Notes: a model not told the origin generated them from the letters alone. A DNA stretch of 64,000 bases from Spirometra erinaceieuropaei (GCA_902702965.1 CACRXP010000030.1:886898-950897); one strand, 5' to 3'; positions 23,595-34,970 are shown, numbered from the stretch's first letter. A program made the numbers and translations.

Positions 23595-24640
23595 GCTGGC
23601 GCTCACGCTGGGTATATAGGTCGTGTGCAGGGTTACCCAGTCATCCTCCTACTTACACCCCGTTATTTTGTTGTTACTGATTAAAATCCTGGTCGAATAT
23701 TTGCTTGTTGTGGACCTGGGAGTGTAGTAGTATGCCTAGATGTGGGTCCGATCGCTCGCCTCTCCTCCTGCCTTCGGTCTTCTTGACTATGTCCTGAAAC
23801 CGAGCCCAGGTGGGGCAGGAACGAGTGCGGTAGATGCTGCGCGGGTCCACTCCCATTATTAACCAGCCCACGTACAAGTCCCCGTGCCTGCTTCACCTTG
23901 TCGTGGAGCACACGGTGGACATCTTTAGCGTCGACGGTCCAACTGTTGCCTGTCGTCGTCGTTGTCGGTGATGGTTTGACGACGTGGAGTCCTGAGGTAC
24001 ACCGCGTGCAATAATTTGCATGTGTACGGTCTACTGACGCTCCCTTCACTTGATTCGTCCTCTACGCGATAATTTCCCTACGTGGAAAGCAACGGTTTGA
24101 CTGTCAGAACTCCTCACTTTGATTAAAAAGTTATTTTATATTTTAGGGCGCACCTACATATATCAGTCGATGATTCCTCAATTTAAATGCCTCACGAGCG
24201 TCGATATTTAACACACCCACTATATCACTTGCAGATGCTGAATTCCTTGGGCCTCTTCATGGCTAGGCTTGCATAAGCGCCAGCCCCAAAGGGCAAAAAT
24301 TTATTGGCAAACAATCGTAGGAGGCGCGCCTGTGAGAGGACCCAGCGAAGCCTGGCTGCAGCAGTTGGTTAGGACATTTGGGGTATTTTGGGTGTGTGTG
24401 CCATTATATACCCTAACTGCACAGTTGGCAGCAATGCCAGCTGAACAGCATACGCCGTCTCTACCACTGGCGAAACTATGTGCGGCTGTGAGTGTGTGTG
24501 TGTGTGTTTGCCCCCAGCATTTGAAGGATGATGGTCCAGGCTAGGTGCAGGCCTGCGCCTCACCCTTCTGGGCCTTAGAGATTGTTTGTGTCTGCTATGC
24601 CGTGAACGGCAAACCATGGCTCTCGCAGCCCCGTGTGCGG
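23595..24640 (+). repeat. Long duplicated unit, second copy in order Q-P
   Basis: 23595-24120 repeats 22140-22685, and 24130-24640 repeats 21640-22110. The order P-Q ... Q-P in direct orientation fits a remnant of a tandem P-Q-P-Q array. The P copies differ in the length of the GTGT tract. Confidence 0.8.
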
Positions 24641-24654
24641 TGGCAATCCTCTGG

Positions 24655-25075
24655 CAGTATGTTATTACCGACAAAGACAAGGGAAATGGAATGCCCATTT
24701 CTGGCTTATTAGTCGTTGTCAGCCAGCCATACCCAACCCCGAAGTGTGGAACACCCGAGGCTCGAACTCGCAACCTGTTAGTTAGAAGTCCACGCCTCTA
24801 ACCACTGGGCCACGGGCCCGTTGCCTTGTCGATTTTCGATCGGGAATATAAAATGGTAGGGGGCGCTCACCGATCGTTCATGCGGACCTCACTCGTTCTG
24901 TTGTGCCTTAAGGGCTCTCTCTCGAGCCCAACCAGCAGCCGCACAGCGGCGCATGATATATAGGCAGAATGATATTACCGACAAAGACAAGGGAGAATGG
25001 AATGGCCATTTCTGGCTTATTAGTCGTCGTCAGCCAGTCATACCCAGCCCCGAAGTGTGGAAAACCCGAGATCTC
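24655..25075 (-). repeat. Two family B units in tandem
   Basis: The minus-strand tRNA-like part (24820-24750: ggcccagtggttagaggcg and cgagttcgagcct) is followed by the tail at about 24655-24740. A second partial unit at 24911-25073 repeats the tail after the linker gggggcgctcaccgatcg. The head-to-tail arrangement suggests the family can exist as tandem copies. Confidence 0.75.
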
Positions 25076-25129
25076 TGGCACCCAGCTCAATTCCGGTAGA
25101 TGCGTTTGCGTTCCCGCTGGGCATACAGT

Positions 25130-25880
25130 TCTTGTGCATGGTTGCTCAGCCATCCTCGTCTTTCTGACGCGTTGTAGTTTCGTTGTTTTTGTTAAAATCC
25201 TGAATATTTACTGTGTGGACCAGGGAGTGTGGAGTGGAGCGCCAATTCGCAGGTTCGACCGTGCCATGCACCCGCAACCGCCCCGTTCATGCTTCTCTTG
25301 ACTCTGTCTTGACACCGGGTCCAGGTAAGACGGAGGGGAGGGTGCAGTAGATGCTGTGCAAGTTTACTGCCACTATAAACTAGTTCACGCGCAAATCACC
25401 GTGCCTCCTTCATATTCCCGTGGAGCACACGTTGGACATTGTCGGAAACGATGGTCGAAGTGCCATATGCGCCTAAAACAGGCCAAGCGGTAGATGCGCC
25501 TGGGACTAGACCGTAGTCCCTCAGGCATCATCGGGAATGCGCAACCATAACAAATGGCATTATTGGGGTGCGTCGGCAGACCCAGTTGTCGGCTCACGTC
25601 GCTCCCATTTTGGTCCGTGTTTTCCCCCATTTTTATCGATGGTTAAATTCCTGGTCAAGTTTTTGTTGTGGATCAGGGGGCATGGTGGCCCACGGAGGTG
25701 TAGGCTTTGCTGTGCCGGCCACCTACGTCCCCTCGCACCTCAGGTCTTCCTGACTATACCTTAACACTGGAACCAAGTGGTGGAGGACTAGAGAGTGCGG
25801 TAGATGCCCAAACCACCATTCCTGCTCTCACTCTGCTGTAGTGCACATGGTGGGCATCGTCGTTCGCGACGATTAAACTG
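25130..25880 (+). repeat. Family C copies, two partial
   Basis: 25170-25470 and 25610-25870 each show family C landmarks (aggtcttcctgactataccttaac, gagagtgcggtagatgc, gcacatggtgggcatcgtc). The first is the intact relative used to read the insertion at 795-1789. Confidence 0.65.
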
Positions 25881-26606
25881 CGTGTTTTCCTGTCTCTCCA
25901 GTCCGGTCTTGCCCGCTTTCCGTAGTCTACCCTGGGGGGAAATAATAAGCGCTCGGTAGTTCATACCCGTTAAGGGTTTTGGAGTTAAACGTCCTCTATT
26001 GGCGGTCGGGATGTCAATTTGAGATTTCTTACGGAATGACCTGTGAGCGAGTGCCCTGCGATCTGTGAGTCGATAATGGCCGGACAACTAATTGATGTAC
26101 AGCAGCCCTGATGAACCCAGTGAGTTTTCTGTTTTCTTTTTCAGCACTGCTATTCCTCGCTCCTTAACGTTGCATTAAACGAAGACGCGGACCACATTAG
26201 CACGTAGTTTGCGTCTGTCCGTCTGTGTCGAATCGCAGTGGGTCCTTAACTAGTGACGTAGGCCGGTTCTTATTTCGTGGGAGAACCTGAAGTTCACAAG
26301 CACCAGCCTAATCCTTAACGCCTAACCCTAACCCCTAACGGGTACGGCTACGAAATAAGGTCTCGTCTTGCCGTACACCTGTGTCAGTCAACTTGGCCTA
26401 TCAGCAGCGAGCGTCGAATGCCTACCCGGCCTATGACTCAGCCTCTCAAACTGCCCGCATCGTGCTGCCGATGGACATATTGCTGCACACCGACTAGTCG
26501 TAGACGGACAAGGCGCGGCCACACACTCCATGCGCCGGATAACACAACATCAGCAGTCAAATCTCAAATCGGTTGGACACTTGTTGACGCTGCGGTCAGG
26601 GTTAAG
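25881..26606. other. Unassigned, with a short telomere-like tract
   Basis: Contains CCTAACCCTAACCCCTAACG at about 26321-26340 between two inverted strings, ttatttcgt (26270) and acgaaataa (26350). Otherwise nothing recognised. Confidence 0.4.
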
Positions 26607-26608
26607 TA

Positions 26609-27602
26609 CAGTGTGTGAATTATCTCATGAAATGTTGGCTGAATTTCTGAAATGCGTTTTCGATTAGGATGGATTACTTGGTCGCGGTTGTAATACTGAT
26701 CATCTTGAGGCATATTCTTATAACATTTCGGACTCGGCAGGATGTCGGCTTTTAAAAGCACTTCTTTTCAATCTCCTGTAAAAACCGCGCTCGGTTAAAA
26801 ATGACTACTTGAGTAGCATGCCTTTTTCCCATTGATTTTCGATGGTCTTGGAAATTCAAATATATTTTATAGAAACCACAAACAAAAATGTGCTTTCTTT
26901 TGGTCAATCAATAGAGAATCACGTCTTCTTTATATTTTATACTTAAGGAAGGAGTATAATTAGGTTTTTAAAAAGTTTTCTAATTGCCGAATAATTTGGA
27001 GCCTGAGCATTCGTTGCATTAGCGCTTAGTGATTACACTCTACAAAGTGCATGCGCTCCGCGTAAAGAAAATCCCATATTTTTATATGTCATTAAAGAGA
27101 TATCATACAGAGTCCATAAAATTTTGCAATGGATGCGGACCATGTTGTTCATTTCATGAGGAGCAGTGGTAAACGGCCAGGTAAGATGCTATGTGAATGG
27201 ATATTTCGCGATCTTAACAAGTCTCATAATTAGAAACTTTTTAAAGCCTAATTATACTCCTTCCTTAAGTATAAAATATAAAAAAGACGTGATTCTCTAT
27301 TGATTGACCAAAAGAAAGCACATTTTTGTTTGTGGTTTCTATAAAATATATTCAAATTTTCAAAATCATCGAATATCAATGGGAAAAATGGATGCTAATT
27401 AAGTAGTCATTTTTTACCGAGCACGCTTTCTACAGGAGATTGAAAAGAAGTGCATTTAAAAGCCGACATCCTGCCGAGTCTTAAATGCTATAAGAGTATG
27501 CCTTAAGATAATCAGTATCACAACCGCGACCAAGTAATCCTTCCTAATCAAAAACGCATTTCAGAATTTCCGCCAACATTTCATGAGATAGGTCACGCAC
27601 TG
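26609..27602. mobile_element. Foldback MITE, subfamily 1, full length
   Basis: 994 bp. Begins CAGTGTGTGAATTATCTCAT and ends tgagataggtcacgcactg. TA flanks at 26607-26608 and 27603-27604. Very similar to the copy at 795-1789, including the centre (gtttacc...ctcatgaaat), which here lies in the inverse orientation relative to that copy. No transposase. Confidence 0.85.
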
Positions 27603-27604
27603 TA

Positions 27605-27970
27605 TATGCAACGGGTAAGGAAAACTGAGGAAGACTGCCTACAATATTTTTAAAAGTAGGTGTTTTCCGTAGAGATTTTGGTCGGCCCTTCGTCGGCAGG
27701 ACAACATTCGCTGATCTGCACCCCTCAACCCCGAGGGGTCGGCGCTGCTGAAATGTCTACATTGGTTCATTGTTCTGCACCCCCATACACATGGTTCTTT
27801 ATTAGGAGGAAAGCTCATTTTTAAAATAAAAATTGGCACGAAGACTAGGCAAGTAGTAAAAAATACTTCAAATATTGTTAGATGAAATGCAGACGACCGC
27901 CGGTAAACCAGGAGTGTTGAAACGGTGGTGAATTTGTTAAACAACGGTTGCAATTTTTATACCTCGCACA
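27605..27970. other. Unassigned
   Basis: Spacer between two MITEs. The minus-strand frame at 27639-27953 has no recognised domain. Confidence 0.35.
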
Positions 27971-27972
27971 TA

Positions 27973-28921
27973 GAGTAGGTGGGCTAATTCATGAAATGTC
28001 AACCGAAATTTCCAAATGCGTTCTCGTTTCGAAAAGAGTAATTAAGTATGGTTGTAAAAGTAATCATCATGCGGTAAAATTCTATAATGATGCAGTCACC
28101 TCAGGGTGTCGGCTTTCGAATGAACTTATTTCGACTGCATGCCAGAATGTTACTCTGCAAAAATGACTACTTATGTAGCATGCACTTTTCTCATTGATTT
28201 TCGACTCTTTTGAAAATTTAATTTTATTTAATGGAAAAAATGCATAAAAATATTCATTCATTTACCTGTTCGGTTTCAAAAACATTTATAATTACCGAAT
28301 AATTTTGAACCCGACCTGCTGTTACACTTGCATTCAGGATTTCACAACTACCAGCCGTATATTTTCCGTGTACGGAAAACCATGCATTTCCCTCCGGTAT
28401 TGAGAGGAGACCATATGGGGTTCAAAAAATTAAGCATTGGATTTGAGCAATATTTTTAAATTTACAAGCCACATTCGTAAATGCAGATACAGGACGTTTT
28501 ATGAACGGCCATTTCACTGTATTAAAATATCTCACGAATGGAAACTTTTTTGAAACCGAATTATACCCTTCTTTTGAGTGCAAACATGAAAGAAGACATG
28601 ATTTTCTACCGAATAAGTGAAAGAATGAATATTTTTATGCCTGTTATCCATGAAATATAATAGGATATTTAGGGACATCGAAAATCAATGAGAAAATTGC
28701 ATGCTACATAAGTAGTCATTTTTTGCGGAGTATAATTCTTGCATGCAGCCGGAGGGAAGTTCAGTCGAATGTCGTCATTCTGAGGTGACTGCATTATTAT
28801 AGAATTATGCTGCATGATGATTACTTTTACAACCATACTTCATTAATCTTTTCGAAACGATTCGAAACGAGAACGCATTTGGATATTTCGGTCGACATTT
28901 CATGAGTTAGCCCACCTACTG
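27973..28921. mobile_element. Foldback MITE, subfamily 2
   Basis: Left terminus GAGTAGGTGGGCTAATTCAT (first base changed from C), right terminus tagcccacctactg, TA flanks at 27971-27972 and 28922-28923. The internal arms are inverted copies. A short tandem duplication ttcgaaacga occurs at about 28850-28870. Confidence 0.85.
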
Positions 28922-28923
28922 TA

Positions 28924-29990
28924 TACATAATTCTTGCGACGCTGACTACCAGGCTGTTTTTTCTCTCCCAACCAGAATAGAGGTTGTCTCGCTGATTTCC
29001 GTGTTCCTAATTTTAAACCTTCGAAGCCGCTCGTTATCGATCCACACATGCGTGGAGCAGGAGATAGACGGTGTTGTTAGAGCCACGCAAACTGGGATTA
29101 CCAACTGGTGTAAAATAGGTAAGCGATAACGAGGTCGAGAACGAATTATTCTTTGAGCGTGAGGCAGGGGCTGAAGTATTTTTTCTTACAAAACTTGAAC
29201 AACTTTTGCAGTCTCTCATAAGCACTTGTTTCCGTCTGGAAGCACACCAAATAATTTTATCCATCGTTTTCTGCGTTCTAGGCATAAACCGCAAAATTAT
29301 TCCCAACACGAGAGCTGAATTTGGGCGCAACTCAGTAAATTTGTTTTAGTCTATCCGTGCCAGTGCGATGTGCATGCGTGTGGTACACACTGGATGGGAG
29401 CCCACCCCCAAAACCACCTCAACTAATCCCACCTTCCAGCAGTCGACAGTTTAGGACGGTTCACTGGTGTATGGGAGAAGAGGGTGCGAGGGCAATACTT
29501 GGGTGTTCCTCTTCGTAACAGTTCGGCACATTCCTTACCATAATACGTCTGAAGTGTTTGAAGCTATTGCCCAGATGCGCTGGGTCAACAAAAGCCAAGG
29601 TTCTAAAACCAGAACTTAGGGAAGAGAAAAAGAGTTGTTGAAGAAGCTTCTAGTGAAGCTAGAGAATGTGGAAGCAGCTAGGCAAAACGAAACACCAAGT
29701 CGTCTCTTTAGGCCCGTGTCGACCGTTGAGAGGCTCTGTCCACAGCACGTGCGTTTGAGCTTTGTCTGTCCGCAGCCAATCAGAGAAGAACGCAGAGTCC
29801 ATTGGCCTTGAACTCTAGTCATGCTAGTTTGAAGTCCTCGATTGACAGTGAACCTGAGACGGACAAAAAGTAAAGGACGGAAAGAGGTCGTCCCGACAGC
29901 CACGAAAGCGGACAGCCACAATGTCATAATTTGCTAATAGCCATGGCCGGTTGACGGGTGGGCCCGTGTCTGCTTTGAAGTAAGAGTCCG
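28924..29990. other. Unassigned
   Basis: Frames at 29034-29330 (-) and 29616-29927 (-) are open for about 100 codons but show no motif that I recognise. I would not call them genes without transcript evidence. Confidence 0.4.
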
Positions 29991-29992
29991 AC

Positions 29993-30000
29993 AATAATAC

Positions 30001-30031
<31 letters not shown>

Positions 30032-30035
30032 GCTC

Positions 30036-30067
<32 letters not shown>

Positions 30068-30112
30068 GGTGGTGGTGGTGGTGGTGGTGGTGGTGGTGGT
30101 GGTGGTGGTGGT
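29993..30112 (+). repeat. Compound trinucleotide microsatellite
   Basis: Three successive triplet runs: AAT/TAA (29993-30030), ATG (about 30037-30053) and GTG (30054-30112). Each differs from the next by one base, suggesting stepwise conversion of one array. Confidence 0.95.
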
Positions 30113-30129
30113 AGTTAATTCTTGTTGCG

Positions 30130-30390
30130 CTTTGAATAGCGTTCTGACTTATGTAAGACCTGGGATCCGCCTACGGGGCCTGGCGCGTACTGAGTTAAGG
30201 ATCAGGTCGTGTATGGCTCCCGCCGATGAGCTAACTCTATTAACCGTCGCGTCTTTGCTCCCTTTCGATCTTCTTAATCCCGTCTAGGCACTGGGGGCAT
30301 GACATTCGTGCAAATAATGGGGCGAGGTAGATCCTCTGCAAGTCAAAATCCACCGAGCACAGTCTAGGGCACTAGTAATCTTCACTTCCT
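30130..30390 (+). repeat. Possible diverged family C copy
   Basis: The order gacctgggatccgc..., ttcttaatcccgtctaggca and gaggtagatcctctgcaagt resembles family C landmarks, but similarity is low. Confidence 0.35.
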
Positions 30391-30566
30391 GTGATGAACA
30401 AATTATGTACTATCAGTAGTCAGCGGAACCTGTAGCAAACTATGCGGTTTGTCGGGTGTGTTGTGAGGCGTGTCTCCCACAGTTCCCCATCTTCCTATTG
30501 GTTCCTAGCGTTCGGGGTAAGATTATGTATATCGCCAATAGAAGCTAAGAGACCAGACGAAGGAGA

Positions 30567-31345
30567 CACGATCGCTGGGACAAGAGCTTTATTAGGCTGG
30601 AGTTGAACACAGACCGGACACAACCATCAAGCGTCAGTAAATGAATTCGAAAAACCCGCTGCCACGGCAAGAAACGTGTGGAGTCGTTTATCGGACCAGG
30701 TACAGTTGCGAACAAAGCAATTACGTCGGAGACAGCTCCGAACGCGAATTGCCGGAAACGCTGCAGCGATGCGGAGAAATGACGCCGGCTCTCAAGTTGC
30801 AGCTTATTCGACAAGATCCGGCTACACATTCAAATTCGACGAGGCCAAAATTCTCGCAAGAGCTGACAACCGCGTGAGCCGGGAGCTGCTTGAGTCATGG
30901 TTTACTGGCCCCCATTCCATTAACAAGTGCAGTGAACCTCTCCTTCCATACTCGGTGCGGAGACTTCGCCTAGGCGGAGTAATTAGCCACGGGGGGAGTT
31001 CACAAGTGAAAACTTTTCCCAACACCAGGGTCGGTGGGTCAGATGGTCGAGTAATCATCACACCAGCATCGAACACGTGATGAAACTGCAACACTTAACG
31101 ACAAGATATCGGCCATCGAACAGTCATCACACTAAGTGCAACGATCCTTGATGAAGGGGATGGGGGAGCCGTAAATATTCGTAGGTATGCGGTGGCATGG
31201 TGACTACATCCTACAAACACTGCAGCCCTTTGTACATGAACCACACGTATCTGCTTTTTGTCTCTGAGAATGGGTTCAAGCTGGAATCCGAAGTTCCAGG
31301 CTAATAAAGCTCTTGTCCCAGCGATCTTGTCTTCTTCCTCATTGT
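30567..31345 (+). mobile_element. PLE-2 fragment bounded by inverted tail copies
   Basis: The GIY-YIG part is clearest here. GVVYRTRYSCEQSNYVGDSS holds the GIY (GVVY) and YIG (YVG) equivalents. After a frameshift come TFKFDEAKILARADNRVSRE and LLESWFTGPHSINKC. The 3' tail with aataaagctcttgtcccagc lies at about 31300-31345, and an inverted copy of the same tail precedes the coding part at 30567-30604. Flanking by an inverted piece of itself is a known habit of Penelope-like elements. No reverse transcriptase remains. Confidence 0.75.
31258..31303 (+). ncRNA. Decayed hammerhead-like motif
   Basis: GTCT, CTGAGAA, T, GGGTTC, loop, GAATCC, GAAG, TTC, CAGGC. Stem II is intact, but core bases are mutated (G8 to A, GAAA to GAAG, GTC to TTC). 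It is probably inactive. Confidence 0.45.
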
Positions 31346-31349
31346 GTAT

Positions 31350-32035
31350 ATCATCAGCAACGCCTGCGAACCCTCAGTGACCTGACAAGTCTGGCCCGCT
31401 CCACCCACGAATGGCCACGTTTGCACGCTTAGGTTGCCACAGGCTCCAGTACGCCTGGCTGACTAAGATGGAAACTTCGCTCTTCCGGTCTCGCCTACGG
31501 TGATTCATTGGTCTGCTGACCGGTCGGCCAGGTGGTCATAAGCCGTATCGGCGCACGTTCGCACTGCGGCTGTTGGCAGTAAAATCTCACGTTTGCTTCG
31601 CGAATTATCCGCTGGCCAATTCGTACTCCAAGCTCGATCGTGGTCGTTACAGATTCCAGGCGGGAAATTTGTTTTTTTGTTGAAACAAGCCGTTTTCATT
31701 CGACTGGGATGCGGAGGTAAGTACAGGGACAGAGGGCGTGCAGACTTAAACTAGTTTTGCTCAGTTCGGGCCTGAAACATTCGCACCGGAAGAGTATTTC
31801 ATTCGGAATTCCATACTTACTATTTTAAATGACAAGTATACAAATGTTAAATAAATTACTCACTTATAGTGTTCTCTTGTTGAGACTATTTTATGAACTT
31901 TCCGCACTTTTTATCGTTCACACGGCGACTATCCTCTGACAGCTAAAAGCACTGTACGCAATACGTGTTATGTTTGCTTTTCACCCTCAGCTGCGATTTT
32001 ATAGAGCGTTCCTTGATACAATTTTGGTCGTTTTA
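31350..32035. other. Unassigned
   Basis: No frame or repeat recognised. Confidence 0.35.
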
Positions 32036-32039
32036 ATTA

Positions 32040-33371
32040 TGAGCACAGAAAATATTAATCACAAAATGGTTATCGAAATTCTAAAATATGTTTTCGATTT
32101 TAAAAGGCCACTTAAGTAGGGTTACAATACTAACGAATATGCGGTATAATCACAAAATATTTCGGCCACTCCCAACCGCCCGCAAAAATTACACTTGGTA
32201 AGCATGACTACTTGAATATTATGAATATTTTCCCATTGATTGTAATAGTTCTCGTAAAATCAAACATATTCTGTAGAAAACACAAATAAAATATTTTTCC
32301 CCATACTCATTTGGTAAAAAATATCATCTTTAAACTTAATATTTTAGGAAAGATTATCTTCCAGTATCAAAAAACTGTTTCTGTTTCCGTGTAATTTTGG
32401 TCTTGACCTGCTGTCACACTTACCCAAAAGGTTTCCAGTCTACGTGCCATATAGTTTCCGTCAAAGCAAAATCACAAATATATCTGAGATATCAGGAAGA
32501 TATCATACAAAACTCATAAAATTTTATAATGGATTTGGACCAGGTTGTGCGCTTAATAAGCAGCATAAATAAATGTGCTAACGCGAGGCTGTATGAATGG
32601 AGATTTCGCGGTATTAAAAAATCTCAAGGAGTAGACAGCTTTTTAAAACGGACAGATATCCCCTCCAAATATAACGCTCTTAGAAAACGTAATCGTCTAC
32701 TAAAGGAGTACAGGAAAGAATATTTGGTCGGACGTGGTTTTGTCGCTCCACCTGAAGTAAACAAACCCCGAGCGCCTCTAATACGAGACCGGTGGTAATA
32801 GGGGTTTTTACAGCTGGGGCCGGGGAACGCAGAGCTGACGAGGTCAAGAAAGGCTATTGGGGGTGGGCGGTTGTACTTTGAGTGGTTGTGAAATAGTTGC
32901 GCTAACCCCTAACCATAACATCCAATGATAACCCTTATCCTAAACCCTTGTCCCTAAACCTAACCTTTAATCCCAATCACTAACACTAACCCCTTGCCAT
33001 AACCCCTAACTCCTAACCATAACCCCTAATCCTAACGCCTAATTCCAACCCCAGCAGTATTGTGTCCATCAGGTTAAGCTACCAAACCAAATCTCACCGA
33101 ATACTTCTGTGAGTATTTCATATAAAATATTACTGAGTCTATAGGAATATGAAACGTTAGTGGGTAGAGTGCATGCCATTCATATACCCATTTTTTGCAG
33201 ACTGTCAAAAAGAAACTCCTTCAAAATGTAACATCTTGGGATGACTGAATATCTCAGGATAATGCTGAAGGATAATTGATATTACAATTCTACTGAGGTG
33301 ATTTTTTTGAATCAAAAACACATTTCGAAATTTTGTTCAACATTTCATGAGATAGCACATTTACAATATGT
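32040..33371. mobile_element. Diverged foldback MITE carrying a telomere-array element
   Basis: The outer parts are old inverted copies of each other; for instance, tgactacttgaatattatga at about 32206 matches the inverse at 49430-49450 of a sister copy. The right end resembles subfamily ends (catttcatgagatagcacat). A foreign block with telomere-like repeats lies at about 32731-33095. An open frame at 32529-32798 crosses the junction and is not a gene. Confidence 0.6.
32731..33095 (+). mobile_element. Telomere-array inverted-repeat element, copy 1
   Basis: Order: ggtcggacgtgg, a degraded terminal repeat (ttgtcgctccacctg), a conserved module (acaaaccccgagcg, cgagaccggtggtaatag, ggttgtactttgagtggttg), about 150 bp of CCTAACCC-like units, then ccccagcagtattgtgtcca and the right terminal repeat (aggttaagctacc). 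The module order is the same at 48.05 and 48.8 kb. Confidence 0.7.
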
Positions 33372-33507
33372 TCCCTGAATGCTAAAAAAAACAGGATACA
33401 CATGTGTATGCAGGAGGACATCCTCCCAACATCGAGGTAAATTTTGGCTACTTTTCCATTAAACCATGCCTGACAGCACACAGAGCAGGATATCTTCTTA
33501 AAGTCTA

Positions 33508-34486
33508 CCCAGTGACTGATCTCACGAAATGTTAGCAGAAGTTTTGAAACGCGTTTCCGATTAGGAAGGATTGCAGAGATGCGGTTGCAATAGTGATTAC
33601 CATGCAGCAAAATCGATCGATATTTCGGACACTAAAATAGTAGCTTTTAGACGTTTTTTCGGTCGTCTGCAAAATATCACTCATCAAAACATAATCGCTT
33701 GCGTAGTGTGCATTTTTACAATGATTTTTGATGCCCTTATAAATTCAGTCATATTTTATCGAAAACATTCATACGATACTCTCTTTTGCAGTAGTATGGT
33801 GTCAAATCATGTTATTTTCGGGACGTTTGCCCACAGGAAGTTAAGTTTTTGTTTTTAGATGTCTCCAATTATAATATTTTTTAGACCACGCAATGTCCAT
33901 TCAAATAGCATAGTACGTGTCTGTTTATTAATGCCTCTTGTAAAGTATACAATACAGTCCATATCAATTGAAAGTCCTATGAGCCCTATAGGGTCTCTTT
34001 TCAGTGGCACAGGGAAATACATGATTTTCCTTTCATGAGCAGTATATACCCTAAAAACGAAAACCCCGAAGGCAAATGCAATGGCACTTTGGGCTAGAAA
34101 TTGCTCGCGAATCGAAAAACTACTTTAGAACTAAAATATGCCTTTCCTTTGTCCACGAAATTTTACGGAGAACTGAATGTCTTCCAAATGAACTGAAGAG
34201 TTGCCGTTTACGTGCGCGTTTTTAAAAAAATATATTTGAATTTATTAACACGTTTAAAATCAGTGAAAAAAAATTCACACTTCTTATATGGTCCTACTTT
34301 GCCGTGCAGGCCTTTTGCAGTTGGTCGAAAAGAAACACTCTCAAAAGCCGGCACCCTGGCGTAATTGAAATAGCTCAGGATTATGCAACACGATGGTAAA
34401 TACTATAGCCTTACTTAAGTGGCCCAAGCCAATCAAGGAACACTTCATAATTTCGGTCAGTAGTTCGTGAGATCGGTTGCAGACCG
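33508..34486. mobile_element. Foldback MITE, diverged subfamily 1
   Basis: Begins near cccagtgactgatctcacga and ends near gatcggttgcagaccg, with TA at about 33506-33507 and 34487-34488. The inverted arms are recognisable but much more diverged than in other copies, so this is an older insertion. Confidence 0.65.
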
Positions 34487-34499
34487 TAGCAAATGGTTT

Positions 34500-34970
34500 A
34501 AGCTGATTGGTCGCGAACAGACAGAAGCAGTAGCTCTCTCCTACATTCATGCAGACAATGGACAGAGTCCTTCCTGACGATCGCATGACAACTAGCAGTC
34601 ACTGATGAGGGAATATCACTGAAAAGACGATAGAAAATGCTAATCTGCCCTGCGCACAAATTAAACATGGGATATTCCCTGGCCTGTGCACTACTCCAAT
34701 TCCAAAGGGCATGAGAAGACGCCAAATTAATACCCTTATCTGACTCCGTCTCTGACGATGGATTCGAGTGAGAATCCGAAATGCTTGTTCCAGCGATCGT
34801 GTCGCCGTCTTCGCGACCACCTCCCAGAACTCGCCTCTTCGCTTCTATCGGCAACTAGCAGTCACCAGCTAGGGAATATTACTGAAAAAGACGATGGAAA
34901 ATGTCAATCTGCCCTGCACTCAAATTATACCTGGAATTTTCCCTGGCTTCCGCAAAACGCTCCAGCGGCC
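34500..34970 (+). mobile_element. PLE-2 terminal region with direct repeat (pseudo-LTR)
   Basis: 34586-34694 and 34849-34965 are direct repeats (caactagcagtcac, then gggaatatcactgaaaagac) about 262 bp apart. Between them lie a hammerhead-like motif and the PLE-2 tail (cttgttccagcgatcgtgtc, ctcgcctcttcgcttctatc). Such tandem terminal units (pseudo-LTRs) are characteristic of Penelope-like elements. No coding sequence is left. Confidence 0.6.
34748..34790 (+). ncRNA. Hammerhead-like motif, 3' part deleted
   Basis: GTCT, CTGACGA, T, GGATTC, loop, GAATCC, GAAA, and then the cleavage-site side is missing (TGCTTGTTCC follows). Stem II is a perfect six-pair helix here, because the G-U pair of the other copies has become A-T. 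Confidence 0.5.

Noticed and set aside
29616..29927. 103-codon minus-strand frame as a gene
   Set aside because: No motif, no splice or start context, and composition like the surroundings.
30036..30287. Frame starting with poly-Met and poly-Val
   Set aside because: Produced by the ATG and GTG microsatellites.
32529..32798. 89-codon frame that looks protein-like (basic, with RDRW end)
   Set aside because: It runs from a MITE interior into the telomere-array element, and the sister copy at 48.6 kb breaks the frame.
34600..34625. CTGATGAG ... GAAA string resembling a hammerhead core
   Set aside because: Stem II does not pair, and the direct-repeat partner at 34865 lacks the core, so it is a chance match.
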